Source of the DNA: Actinomycetes bacterium
Lineage (GTDB): Bacteria > Actinomycetota > Actinomycetes > Mycobacteriales > Micromonosporaceae
DNA: 15,579 nucleotides
Direction of reading: 5' to 3'
Assembly: GCA_023402505.1 (NCBI GenBank)
Contig: JAEYGD010000299.1
Coordinates: 1 to 15,579 of the forward strand
Below, one piece after another: positions 1-6,232 of the stretch. Made by a program: the position numbers and the translations under genes. The notes below the pieces were generated by a model, which was not told where the DNA came from, ran no database searches, and was given only the letters and a program-made list of their open reading frames with translations. Each line of letters opens with the position of its first letter. The stretch's first letter is position 1.

Positions 1-249
1 GTGCGGGCGCTGCTGCGCGCCCGCCGTAGCCGGGCCGTCGCCGCAGCCGCCCTCGCCGACGCCCCGCACGACGCCGACGCCCCGCACGCCCCCGACGCCC
101 CGCACCGGGCTGACGGCTCCGCCTCGCCCACCGGCGACCGGCCGGTGACCGGCGCGCCTGCCTCGCCCTCCGGTGACCGGTCGGTGACCGGCGCGCCTGC
201 CTCGCCCGCCGACTCCGCGCCCGAGCCGGTCGCCGCGCCGAGCCGGTAG
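1..249 (+). CDS. C-terminal tail of an unidentified Ala/Pro-rich protein (5' end outside window)
   Basis: The frame is open from the first base and ends at TAG 247-249, so this is probably the end of a gene that begins left of the window. The GTG at base 1 has no visible upstream context and need not be the start. The 82 residues open with a basic stretch (LLRARRSR). A low-complexity tail rich in Ala, Pro, Asp and His follows, with several DAPH units and then two 13-residue units of the type GDRPVTGAPASPS. Codons are strongly GC3, like the neighbouring genes, which supports real coding. No domain is recognisable. A basic stretch followed by a disordered tail would suit the cytoplasmic end of a membrane protein, but that is a guess. 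The gene converges on the decarboxylase gene. Confidence 0.5.
   Translation: MRALLRARRSRAVAAAALADAPHDADAPHAPDAPHRADGSASPTGDRPVTGAPASPSGDRSVTGAPASPADSAPEPVAAPSR
131..208. repeat. Two tandem 39-bp units inside the partial CDS
   Basis: Bases 131-169 and 170-208 are near-identical 39-bp units differing at a few positions. Each contains GGTGACCGGCGCGCCTGCCT. Since 39 is a multiple of three, the repeat encodes two 13-residue units (GDRPVTGAPASPS / GDRSVTGAPASPA) and keeps the frame. This fits a disordered C-terminal tail that grows by in-frame repeat duplication. Confidence 0.7.
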
Positions 250-304
250 AGGCCGTGGCCGGGAGGGGACGGGGCCCAGCCGTGCCCGACTCACCCGGCA
301 GCCA

Positions 305-340
305 TATTCCTGAGAGGCATAAACATGTCGCTCAGGAATA
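305..340. repeat. AT-rich 36-bp dyad between convergent genes
   Basis: Perfect 10-bp arms TATTCCTGAG (305-314) and CTCAGGAATA (331-340) flank a 16-bp centre. Symmetry continues into the centre: G at arm+2 and CAT at arm+4 to +6 pair with ATG and C on the other side, so 14 of 18 position pairs match. The element is about 40% GC in a sequence that is otherwise well above 70% GC. It lies between two converging genes and could act as a bidirectional terminator, although no T-run follows. It could instead be an operator or a dispersed palindromic repeat. A ten-codon ORF with a Shine-Dalgarno-like GAGAGG starts inside it at 325. Confidence 0.6.
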
Positions 341-448
341 CCGCTCGTTCGCGGTAGCGGGCCGGCGGCCGGCACGTTGCTGCTCGCCGACGACATGCAA
401 CCTGGCCCTCTCCGGCGGTCCCGGCATCGCAACGACTACCGCGGGCCC

Positions 449-520
449 CGTCGAATCGCCGGGCTCCGTCGAATCGCCGGGCTCCGTCGAATCGCCGGGC
501 CCCGTCGAATCGCCGGGCCC
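449..520. repeat. Four tandem 18-bp repeats downstream of the decarboxylase gene
   Basis: The unit CGTCGAATCGCCGGGCYC occurs four times head to tail, at 449-466, 467-484, 485-502 and 503-520. Units 1-2 have T and units 3-4 have C at the single variable position. A degenerate partial unit follows. The array ends 22 bp past the stop codon of the decarboxylase on the minus strand. The 18-bp period creates long spurious open frames on both strands. It looks like a small VNTR. The spacing is zero, so it is not a CRISPR array. The interval 250-542 contains nothing else I can support besides this array and the 36-bp dyad. Confidence 0.85.
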
Positions 521-542
521 CGCCGGCCGCTGGGCCAGGCCG

Positions 543-1976
543 TCAGCCGGCCAGGAGGGTGTCCGCCGTCCCGGCCAGCAGGCGCCACGCCTCGTCGACG
601 TGGACCTCGGTGGTCTGCGGTGCGCCGACCGCCAGGCGCAGCGTGAAGTGCCCCTGCACTCGGGTGTGCGTCAGGTGTACCCGGCCGGTGGCGTTCACCC
701 GGGCCAGCAACTGCTCGTTGGCCGCGTCGCCGGCCCGAAGCCGGAAGCAGACCAGCGAGTACGGGTGCGGCGCGGCCAGCTCGAAGCGTTCGTCGGCGCG
801 TACCCGGTCGGCGAAGCGCGCCGCCAGCGCCACTCCCGACCGGATGTGGGCCCGCAGCCCCTCGGCCCCGTACCAGCGCAGCACGAACCACAGCTTCAGG
901 GCCCGGAAGCGGCGCCCGAGCGGCACCTGCCAGTCCCGGTAGTCGATGACGGCGCCGGACTCGGTGGCGGCGTTGCGCAGGTACTCCGGCAGCACGCTCA
1001 GCGCCTCGATCAGTTCGCTCCGGTCGGCCACCCAGAACGCGTCGCAGTCGAACCCGGTGAGCAGCCACTTGTGCGGGTCGAAGCAGTACGAGTCGGCGTA
1101 CTCGAGGCCGGCGTGCCCGAAGCGCAGTTCCGGGCAGACCGCGGCGGCGCCGGCGTAGGCGGCGTCGACGTGCAGGTAGATCCCGTACTCGGCGCAGATC
1201 GCGCCGATCTCCGGCAGCGGGTCGATGGCGGTCGTGGAGGTGGTACCCACGGTGGCCACGACGAGCGCGGGCGCGATCCCGGCCGCGCGGTCCGCCTCGA
1301 TCGCCGCCCGCAGCGCCGCCGGAGACATCGCGAGCGTCTCCGGGTCCACCTCGACCACCCGGACCCCCTCGTCGCCCAGTCCGGCGATCCGCGCGGCCTT
1401 CTCGATGGAGGAGTGCCCCTGGGTGGAGGTGTACGCGCGGTAGCGCCGGTCGATCCCGACCTCGCGCCACCGGCCGCCGCCGGCCCGGTGCAGGGCCACC
1501 AGGGTCGCGACGAGGGTCGCCGAGGAGGCCGAGTCCTGGATGACTCCGCCGCCGGCGCCGCCGCTGCGGAACCGTTTCGGCAGGTCCAGCAGATCGGCGA
1601 GCCAGTCCAGCATCGCCGTCTCCAGCTCGGTGCAGGCCGGCCCGGTCGCCCAGAGCATCCCCTGCACGCCGAGCCCGGCGCTGACCAGGTCGCCCAGGAC
1701 GCTCGGGCCCGAGGTGTTGGCGGGGAAGTAGCCGAAGAAGCCGGGGTGCTGCCAGTGGGTGAGGTGGGGCGTGACCAGCGTGTCCAGGTCGGCGAGGACC
1801 GCCTCGACCGGCTCGCCCCGCTCTGGCGGGCCGGCCGGCAGCGCGGCGGACAGGGCGCCGGGCGGGTCCGGCGAGGTGATCGGTCGCCGGGGCAGCGTGC
1901 TCCAGTAGTCGGCGATCCAGTCCACCACGGCGTGCCCGGCGCGGCGGAACTCCTCCGGGGTCATGTGCTCAGCCAC
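543..1976 (-). CDS. Pyridoxal-5'-phosphate-dependent aromatic-L-amino-acid decarboxylase family protein
   Basis: This is a cytosolic group II PLP decarboxylase of 477 residues, the usual length, which turns an aromatic L-amino acid into its amine and CO2. The residues of animal DOPA decarboxylase are recognisable at almost the same numbers. They are the PLP lysine K303 in DPHKW, D271 in HVDAAYAG (pairs with the pyridine N), T246 in VGTT, the stacking histidine H188 in QGHSS, and the mobile-loop tyrosine Y332 in PEYL. The N-terminal HWQHPGFFGYFP and the GVIQDSAS motifs are also present. Y332 favours true decarboxylation over the aldehyde-synthase side reaction. Substrate (Trp, DOPA, Tyr or Phe) cannot be told from sequence. 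The start is GTG at 1976. ATG at 1964 (MTPEEFRRAGH) is an equally good alternative, and neither has a strong ribosome binding site. The gene is divergent from the PL11 lyase, with no partner transporter in the window. Confidence 0.92.
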   Translation of the reverse strand: MAEHMTPEEFRRAGHAVVDWIADYWSTLPRRPITSPDPPGALSAALPAGPPERGEPVEAVLADLDTLVTPHLTHWQHPGFFGYFPANTSGPSVLGDLVSAGLGVQGMLWATGPACTELETAMLDWLADLLDLPKRFRSGGAGGGVIQDSASSATLVATLVALHRAGGGRWREVGIDRRYRAYTSTQGHSSIEKAARIAGLGDEGVRVVEVDPETLAMSPAALRAAIEADRAAGIAPALVVATVGTTSTTAIDPLPEIGAICAEYGIYLHVDAAYAGAAAVCPELRFGHAGLEYADSYCFDPHKWLLTGFDCDAFWVADRSELIEALSVLPEYLRNAATESGAVIDYRDWQVPLGRRFRALKLWFVLRWYGAEGLRAHIRSGVALAARFADRVRADERFELAAPHPYSLVCFRLRAGDAANEQLLARVNATGRVHLTHTRVQGHFTLRLAVGAPQTTEVHVDEAWRLLAGTADTLLAG

Positions 1977-2025
1977 CCCGCGAGTGGATCAAGAATGCCG
2001 GGGCCGGGCAAGCGCGGGTGGCCGT

Positions 2026-2054
2026 TTGTGTCGAGAAAGCGCTTGCCCTAGCAT
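2026..2054 (+). promoter_or_regulatory. Candidate promoter of the PL11 lyase gene
   Basis: TTGTGT (2026-2031), a 17-bp spacer and TAGCAT (2049-2054) give a passable -35/-10 pair. Matches to the vegetative consensus are 3/6 and 4/6. Transcription would start near 2061, leaving a leader of about 118 nt. A further dyad, GACGT-CGAT-ACGTC at 2081-2094, lies in that leader. The call rests on spacing plus the operator palindrome inside the spacer, and was not tested. Confidence 0.4.
2035..2046. promoter_or_regulatory. LacI-family-type operator palindrome (GAAAGCGCTTGC)
   Basis: AAGCGCTT at 2037-2044 is a perfect 8-bp palindrome with the central CG typical of LacI-family operators, and AAAGCGCTTG extends it imperfectly. 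It lies between the proposed -35 and -10 of the polysaccharide lyase gene, where a bound repressor would block RNA polymerase. In actinomycetes, LacI-family regulators commonly control secreted glycan-degrading enzymes through palindromes with this core. No regulator gene is in the window, so the cognate protein is unknown. Confidence 0.55.
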
Positions 2055-2178
2055 CACTGCTGCGCGGAGTCACTTCCACTGACGTCGATACGTCGGCCGT
2101 CTGCCGCCAGCGCGCTCCCCGCCGGCCCCGGGCAGGCCGGACGGACCAGGGACCGCGCCGACCTCCACCGGAGGACGC

Positions 2179-4431
2179 ATGCCCCGCACCACCCGTCGCG
2201 CCGCCCTGCTCGCCGCGGCCACCGCGACCATCCTCGGCGCCGGAGCGCTCACCACGCTGACCGCGTCGGCCGCCGCCGCCGGCTGCCGCGTCGACTACCG
2301 CGTCACCAACCAGTGGCCCGGCGGCTTCGGCGCCGACGTCACCGTGACCAACCTCGGCGACCCGGTCACCGGCTGGGCGCTGACCTGGACCTGGGCCGCC
2401 GGCCAGCAGGTCACCCAGCTCTGGAACGGCGTCGTCACCCAGGCCGGCACCCAGGTCACCGTGCGCAACGTCGACTACAACGGCTCGATCGCCACCAACG
2501 GCAGCGCCGGGTTCGGCTTCACCGGCGCCTGGTCCGGCAGCAACCCGGACCCGGCCAGCTTCGCTCTCAACGGCACCACCTGCACCGGCGCGCCCGCCAC
2601 GACCGCCCCGCCACCGACCACCGCCCCGCCCCCCACGACGCCGCCACCGACCACGCCGCCACCGACCACGCCGCCACCGGCCGGGCGGGTGCAGATGGAG
2701 GACCTCGACCGCGGCCTGGTGAGCGTCCGCTCCGGCGACGGCAACCTGGTGTCCTGGCGGCTGCTCGGCACGGAGACCAGCGGCGTCGCCTTCAACCTCT
2801 ACCGCGGCGGCACCCGGGTCAACGGCAGCCCGATCACCGGCGCCACCACCTGGCTGGACAGCGGCGCCGCCGCCGGCGCCGCGTACACCGTCCGGGCCGT
2901 GGTGGGCGGCGTCGAGCAGGCCGCCTCACCCGCCGCACTGCAGTTCCCGTCCGGCTACCTCGACGTGCCCCTCCAGGTCCCGCCCGGCGGCACGACCCCG
3001 AGCGGCGAGGCGTACACGTACTCCGCCAACGACGCCAGCGTTGGCGACCTCGACGGTGACGGCGACTACGAGTTCGTCCTCAAGTGGGAGCCGTCGAACG
3101 CCAAGGACAACTCCCAGTCCGGCTACACCGGCAACGTCTACGTCGACGCGTACACCGTCACCGGCACCCGGCTGTGGCGCGTCGACCTCGGCCGCAACAT
3201 CCGCGCCGGCGCCCACTACACCCAGTTCCAGGTGTACGACTACGACGGCGACGGCGACGCCGAGGTGGCCATGAAGACCGCCGACGGCACCCGCTCCGGC
3301 ACCGGCCAGGTCATCGGTGACGCGTCGGCCGACCACCGCAACTCCAGCGGGTACGTCCTCGCCGGCCCCGAGTTCCTCACCATGTTCGACGGCCGCACCG
3401 GCGCGGCCCTGTCGACGGTCAACTACGACCCGCCGCGCGGCACCGTGTCCTCCTGGGGCGACAACTACGGCAACCGCGTCGACCGGTTCCTCGCCGCCAC
3501 CGCGTACCTCGACGGCCAGCGCCCCTCACTGGTCATGGCCCGCGGCTACTACACCCGCGCGGTCATCGCCGCCTGGGACTTCCGCGACGGCACCCTGCGC
3601 AAGCGGTGGACCTTCGACTCCAACGCCTCCGGCAACAGCGCGGCCCACGGCCAGGGCAACCACAACCTGTCCGTCGCCGACGTCGACGCCGACGGGCGGC
3701 AGGAGATCGTGTACGGCGCGGCCACCATCAACGACGACGGCCGCCTCCTGCACTCCACCGGACTCGGCCACGGCGACGCGATGCACGTCGGCGACCTCGA
3801 CCCGAGTCGCGCCGGCCTGGAGGTGTTCAAGGTCAACGAGGACGCCAGCAAGCCCAGCTCGTACTTCGCCGACGCCCGCACCGGCCAGGTCATCTGGTCC
3901 ACCCCCGCCTCCGGCGACAACGGCCGCGGCGTCTCCGCCGACATCTGGGCCGGCAGCCCCGGCGCCGAGTCCTGGTCGTCGGCCGCCAGCGGCGTCGCCA
4001 ACGCCCGGGGCCAGAACGTCGGCCGCAAGCCCTCCTCGACCAACTTCGTCGTCTGGTGGGACGGCGACCCGGTCCGTGAGCTGCTCGACGCCACCCGCAT
4101 CGACAAGTACGGCACCGGCGGCGACACCCGCCTGCTCACCGGCAGCGACGTCGCCGCCAACAACGGCACCAAGGCCACCCCGGCGCTCTCCGCCGACCTG
4201 TTCGGCGACTGGCGCGAGGAGGTCGTCTGGCGGACGAGCGACAGCCGCGCCCTGCGCATCTACAGCACACCGGCGAACACCGGCGTCCGCCTGCACACCC
4301 TCATGCACGACCCGCAGTACCGGGTGGCGATCGCCTGGCAGAACACCGCGTACAACCAGCCCCCGCACCCGAGCTTCTTCCTCGGGGGCGGGATGAGCAC
4401 GCCGCCCGCGCCGGACATCCACCTGCGCTGA
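2179..4431 (+). CDS. Secreted CBM2-PL11 rhamnogalacturonan lyase
   Basis: The product is a 750-residue exported pectin-degrading enzyme. Residues 1-34 are a signal peptide (RR near the N-terminus, hydrophobic core, Ala-rich end). Residues 35-137 are a family 2 carbohydrate-binding module, with C36/C135 placed for the usual disulfide and W46, W82 and W118 likely forming the cellulose-binding face. Residues 138-168 are a (P)TTPPP linker, encoded partly by exact 15-bp repeats at 2641-2670. From about 170 to the end is a PL11 catalytic domain. It begins with the characteristic QMEDLDRGLVSV and SWRLLGTE and has DLDGDGDYE (290-298) and DYDGDGDAE (354-362), calcium-binding loops of the eight-bladed propeller. 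PL11 enzymes cut the rhamnose-galacturonic acid backbone of rhamnogalacturonan I by beta-elimination; endo or exo action cannot be decided here. GGAGG at 2169-2173 fixes the ATG. The CBM2 probably anchors the enzyme to plant cell walls. Confidence 0.93.
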   Translation: MPRTTRRAALLAAATATILGAGALTTLTASAAAAGCRVDYRVTNQWPGGFGADVTVTNLGDPVTGWALTWTWAAGQQVTQLWNGVVTQAGTQVTVRNVDYNGSIATNGSAGFGFTGAWSGSNPDPASFALNGTTCTGAPATTAPPPTTAPPPTTPPPTTPPPTTPPPAGRVQMEDLDRGLVSVRSGDGNLVSWRLLGTETSGVAFNLYRGGTRVNGSPITGATTWLDSGAAAGAAYTVRAVVGGVEQAASPAALQFPSGYLDVPLQVPPGGTTPSGEAYTYSANDASVGDLDGDGDYEFVLKWEPSNAKDNSQSGYTGNVYVDAYTVTGTRLWRVDLGRNIRAGAHYTQFQVYDYDGDGDAEVAMKTADGTRSGTGQVIGDASADHRNSSGYVLAGPEFLTMFDGRTGAALSTVNYDPPRGTVSSWGDNYGNRVDRFLAATAYLDGQRPSLVMARGYYTRAVIAAWDFRDGTLRKRWTFDSNASGNSAAHGQGNHNLSVADVDADGRQEIVYGAATINDDGRLLHSTGLGHGDAMHVGDLDPSRAGLEVFKVNEDASKPSSYFADARTGQVIWSTPASGDNGRGVSADIWAGSPGAESWSSAASGVANARGQNVGRKPSSTNFVVWWDGDPVRELLDATRIDKYGTGGDTRLLTGSDVAANNGTKATPALSADLFGDWREEVVWRTSDSRALRIYSTPANTGVRLHTLMHDPQYRVAIAWQNTAYNQPPHPSFFLGGGMSTPPAPDIHLR

Positions 4432-4438
4432 ACGCGAG

Positions 4439-4482
4439 GCACCGGGCCGGAACCGCGGAATCCGCCAGCTCCGGCCCGGTGC
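4439..4482. terminator. Bidirectional terminator-like hairpin between convergent genes
   Basis: Perfect 13-bp arms GCACCGGGCCGGA (4439-4451) and TCCGGCCCGGTGC (4470-4482) flank an 18-nt loop. The loop holds the small palindrome GCGGAATCCGC. The hairpin starts 8 nt after the lyase stop codon and faces the end of the oppositely oriented monooxygenase gene. There is no U-tract, which is common for actinobacterial terminators. The remainder up to 4594 shows nothing identifiable. Confidence 0.7.
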
Positions 4483-4594
4483 GCCACACCGTGGCGTTCC
4501 CGACCCGTCCCGACCGGGAACGCCGTACCACCACCGGCACCAAAGCTACGGGCGGTACGCGTCCCGGGGGTGACGTGGGCGTAAAGATCGTGTT

Positions 4595-5605
4595 TCAGGG
4601 CTTCGGGCGCAGGCCACCGGCGACCCGCTCGGCGATCAACTCGTACGAGCGCACCCGGTCGGCCACGTCGTACACCAGCGTGGTGAGCATCAGCTCGTCC
4701 GCCCCGGTACGCGCCACCAGGTCCCCGAGCTGCCGGGCGACCGTCTCCGGCGAACCCGTGGCCTGTCCCTCCCGGCGCTGGAGCACGAACTCCCGCTCCA
4801 GCTCCGTGTACGGGTACGCCGCCGCCTCCTCCGGCGTGGCCAGCGGCTCCGGGCGGCCCGCGCGCAGCCGCAGGAACGACAGCGCGGCCGGGCCGGCCAG
4901 CCACTCCGCCCGCTCGTCGGTGTCGGCGCACACCGCGTTGACCGCCACCATCGCGTACGGCCGCTCCAGCCACCGCGACGGCCGGAAGCTCTGCCGGTAC
5001 AGCGCCAGCGCCGGCAGTGTGTTCTGCGCGCTGAAGTGGTGCGCGAACGAGAACGGCAGGCCCAGCAGCCCGGCCAGCTGGGCACTGAACCCGCTGGAGC
5101 CGAGCAGCCAGATCTCCGGCCGCAGGCCGTGCCCCGGGGTGGCGGTGATCGGCCCCGGCTCGTCGCCGGTGAAGTAGTTCGTCAGGTCGGCCAGCTCGCG
5201 CGGGAACCCCTCCGCCGACAGGCCCTCGACGGTCCGCCGCAGCGCCAGCGCGGTCACCTGGTCCGTTCCCGGCGCCCGCCCGATGCCCAGGTCGATGCGG
5301 CCCGGGTGCAGCGCCTCCAGGGTCCCGAACTGCTCGGCGACCACCAGCGGCGCGTGGTTGGGCAGCATCACCCCGCCGGAGCCGAGCCGGATCGTGGCCG
5401 TGTGCGCCGCCAGGTGCGCCAGCAGCACCGCCGGCGCCGACGAGGCGATCGCCGGCATGTTGTGGTGCTCGGCCACCCAGAACCGGCGGTAGCCCAGCTC
5501 CTCGGTGCGCCGGGCCAGCTCGGTCGTGTGCCGCAGGGCCTCACCGGCGCTGGCGCCACGGGCCACCGGAGCAAGATCAAGAACAGAGAGCGGTACGTCG
5601 ATCAC
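4595..5605 (-). CDS. LLM-class flavin-dependent oxidoreductase (luciferase-like monooxygenase)
   Basis: This is a predicted cytosolic TIM-barrel monooxygenase of about 336 residues that would use reduced FMN (or F420) from a separate reductase. It opens with PLSVLDLAPVARG and continues with LGYRRFWVAEHHNMP, IRLGSGGVMLPNHAPLVVAEQF and GRIDLGIGRAPG. These are hallmarks of the single-component MsnO8/YhbW-like branch of the bacterial luciferase superfamily. The segment EIWLLGSSGFSAQLAG is also typical. The substrate cannot be predicted. The start is uncertain: GTG at 5605 puts the first beta-strand at the family position, while TTG at 5617 adds four residues and has GGAG six bases upstream. It lies 46 bp downstream of the Lrp/AsnC gene on the same strand, so the two are probably co-transcribed. 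Its end converges on the PL11 lyase. Confidence 0.88.
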   Translation of the reverse strand: MIDVPLSVLDLAPVARGASAGEALRHTTELARRTEELGYRRFWVAEHHNMPAIASSAPAVLLAHLAAHTATIRLGSGGVMLPNHAPLVVAEQFGTLEALHPGRIDLGIGRAPGTDQVTALALRRTVEGLSAEGFPRELADLTNYFTGDEPGPITATPGHGLRPEIWLLGSSGFSAQLAGLLGLPFSFAHHFSAQNTLPALALYRQSFRPSRWLERPYAMVAVNAVCADTDERAEWLAGPAALSFLRLRAGRPEPLATPEEAAAYPYTELEREFVLQRREGQATGSPETVARQLGDLVARTGADELMLTTLVYDVADRVRSYELIAERVAGGLRPKP

Positions 5606-5651
5606 AACCGTCCCCAACCCGGCTCCGCCCCCCGTTGTTCCGGATCGTGCG

Positions 5652-6131
5652 CTAACCCACGCCCCGCGCCTGCTCGAAGATCAGGCTGGTCTGGGTGTGC
5701 TGCACCGCCGGATCCACCGCCAGGTGGTCGAGCACGAAGTCCCGCAGCGCGTCCGCCGAGGCGGCCCGCACGTGCAGCACGTGGTCCTCCGCGCCCGCCA
5801 CGTGGAAGACCGCCACCACGCCCGGCAACCGCACCGACCGCGCGCGGAACGCGTCCACCACCGCCCGGTCGTGCGCCGACAACCGCACCGACACCAGGGC
5901 CTGCAACGGCAGCCCCACGGCCGCCGGATCCACCTCGGCGTGGAACCCGCGGATCGCCCCGCACTCGCGTAACGCCCTGGTCCGCGCCAGGCAGGTCGAC
6001 GGCGCCACCCCCACCCGCTCGGCCAGGGCGTTGTTCGGCAGGCGGCCGTCCGCGACCAGCTCGGCCAGGATCGCGCGGTCGGTGTCGTCCAGGCTCGCGT
6101 AGGGCCGCAGATCGTTCGGTGCAACGGGCAT
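5652..6131 (-). CDS. Lrp/AsnC family transcriptional regulator
   Basis: The 159 residues match the usual Lrp/AsnC length. Residues about 14-60 (LDDTDRAILAELVADGRLPNNALAERVGVAPSTC..) form the N-terminal winged helix-turn-helix. The rest is the RAM ligand-binding/oligomerisation domain, ending with the common TSLIFE strand. ATG 6131 is preceded by GGGAGAGG (6141-6148), a good ribosome binding site, and this start gives the normal N-terminus. The frame stays open upstream to 6395, but only as Arg-rich shadow of the neighbouring gene. The regulator is divergent from the Cys/Met-metabolism PLP enzyme across about 100 bp. Lrp proteins often control a divergent amino acid catabolic gene and themselves (MdeR/mdeA for methionine gamma-lyase is a known case). 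I infer that this one responds to a sulfur or other amino acid. Its unit also includes the flavin monooxygenase. Confidence 0.92.
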   Translation of the reverse strand: MPVAPNDLRPYASLDDTDRAILAELVADGRLPNNALAERVGVAPSTCLARTRALRECGAIRGFHAEVDPAAVGLPLQALVSVRLSAHDRAVVDAFRARSVRLPGVVAVFHVAGAEDHVLHVRAASADALRDFVLDHLAVDPAVQHTQTSLIFEQARGVG

Positions 6132-6172
6132 GACGCCATCCTCTCCCGAATCCGAACCACCCTTCAAGACAC

Positions 6173-6200
6173 ATTGCCGAATCATCTTCGGAAGTATTGC
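6173..6200. promoter_or_regulatory. Candidate Lrp/AsnC operator in the divergent intergenic region
   Basis: The 101-bp gap between the regulator (start 6131) and the PLP enzyme (start 6233) is noticeably AT-richer than the genes. It contains the dyad CCGAA-TCATC-TTCGG at 6177-6191. It also has a direct repeat ATTGCC at 6173-6178 and 6195-6200, 22 bp apart or about two helical turns. A 15-bp imperfect palindrome repeated on one DNA face is the usual pattern for Lrp family binding. The assignment is positional inference. Confidence 0.4.
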
Positions 6201-6232
6201 CTTCAGGCTCCCGGATGTTCGATCCTTCCGCC

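Noticed and set aside
372..440. Cys/Thr-rich peptide (RCCSPTTCNLALSGG) resembling a lanthipeptide core
   Set aside because: It has no start codon with a ribosome binding site in that frame, no modification genes are nearby, and it continues into the tandem repeat. Composition alone is not enough.
449..520. Possible CRISPR array
   Set aside because: The units abut with no spacers, are only 18 bp, and no cas genes are present.
255..2051. 598-codon open frame on the plus strand across the decarboxylase gene
   Set aside because: It is antisense to a decarboxylase with complete catalytic motifs, is Arg/Gly/Val-rich without any domain, and its length comes from GC bias and the 18-bp repeat.
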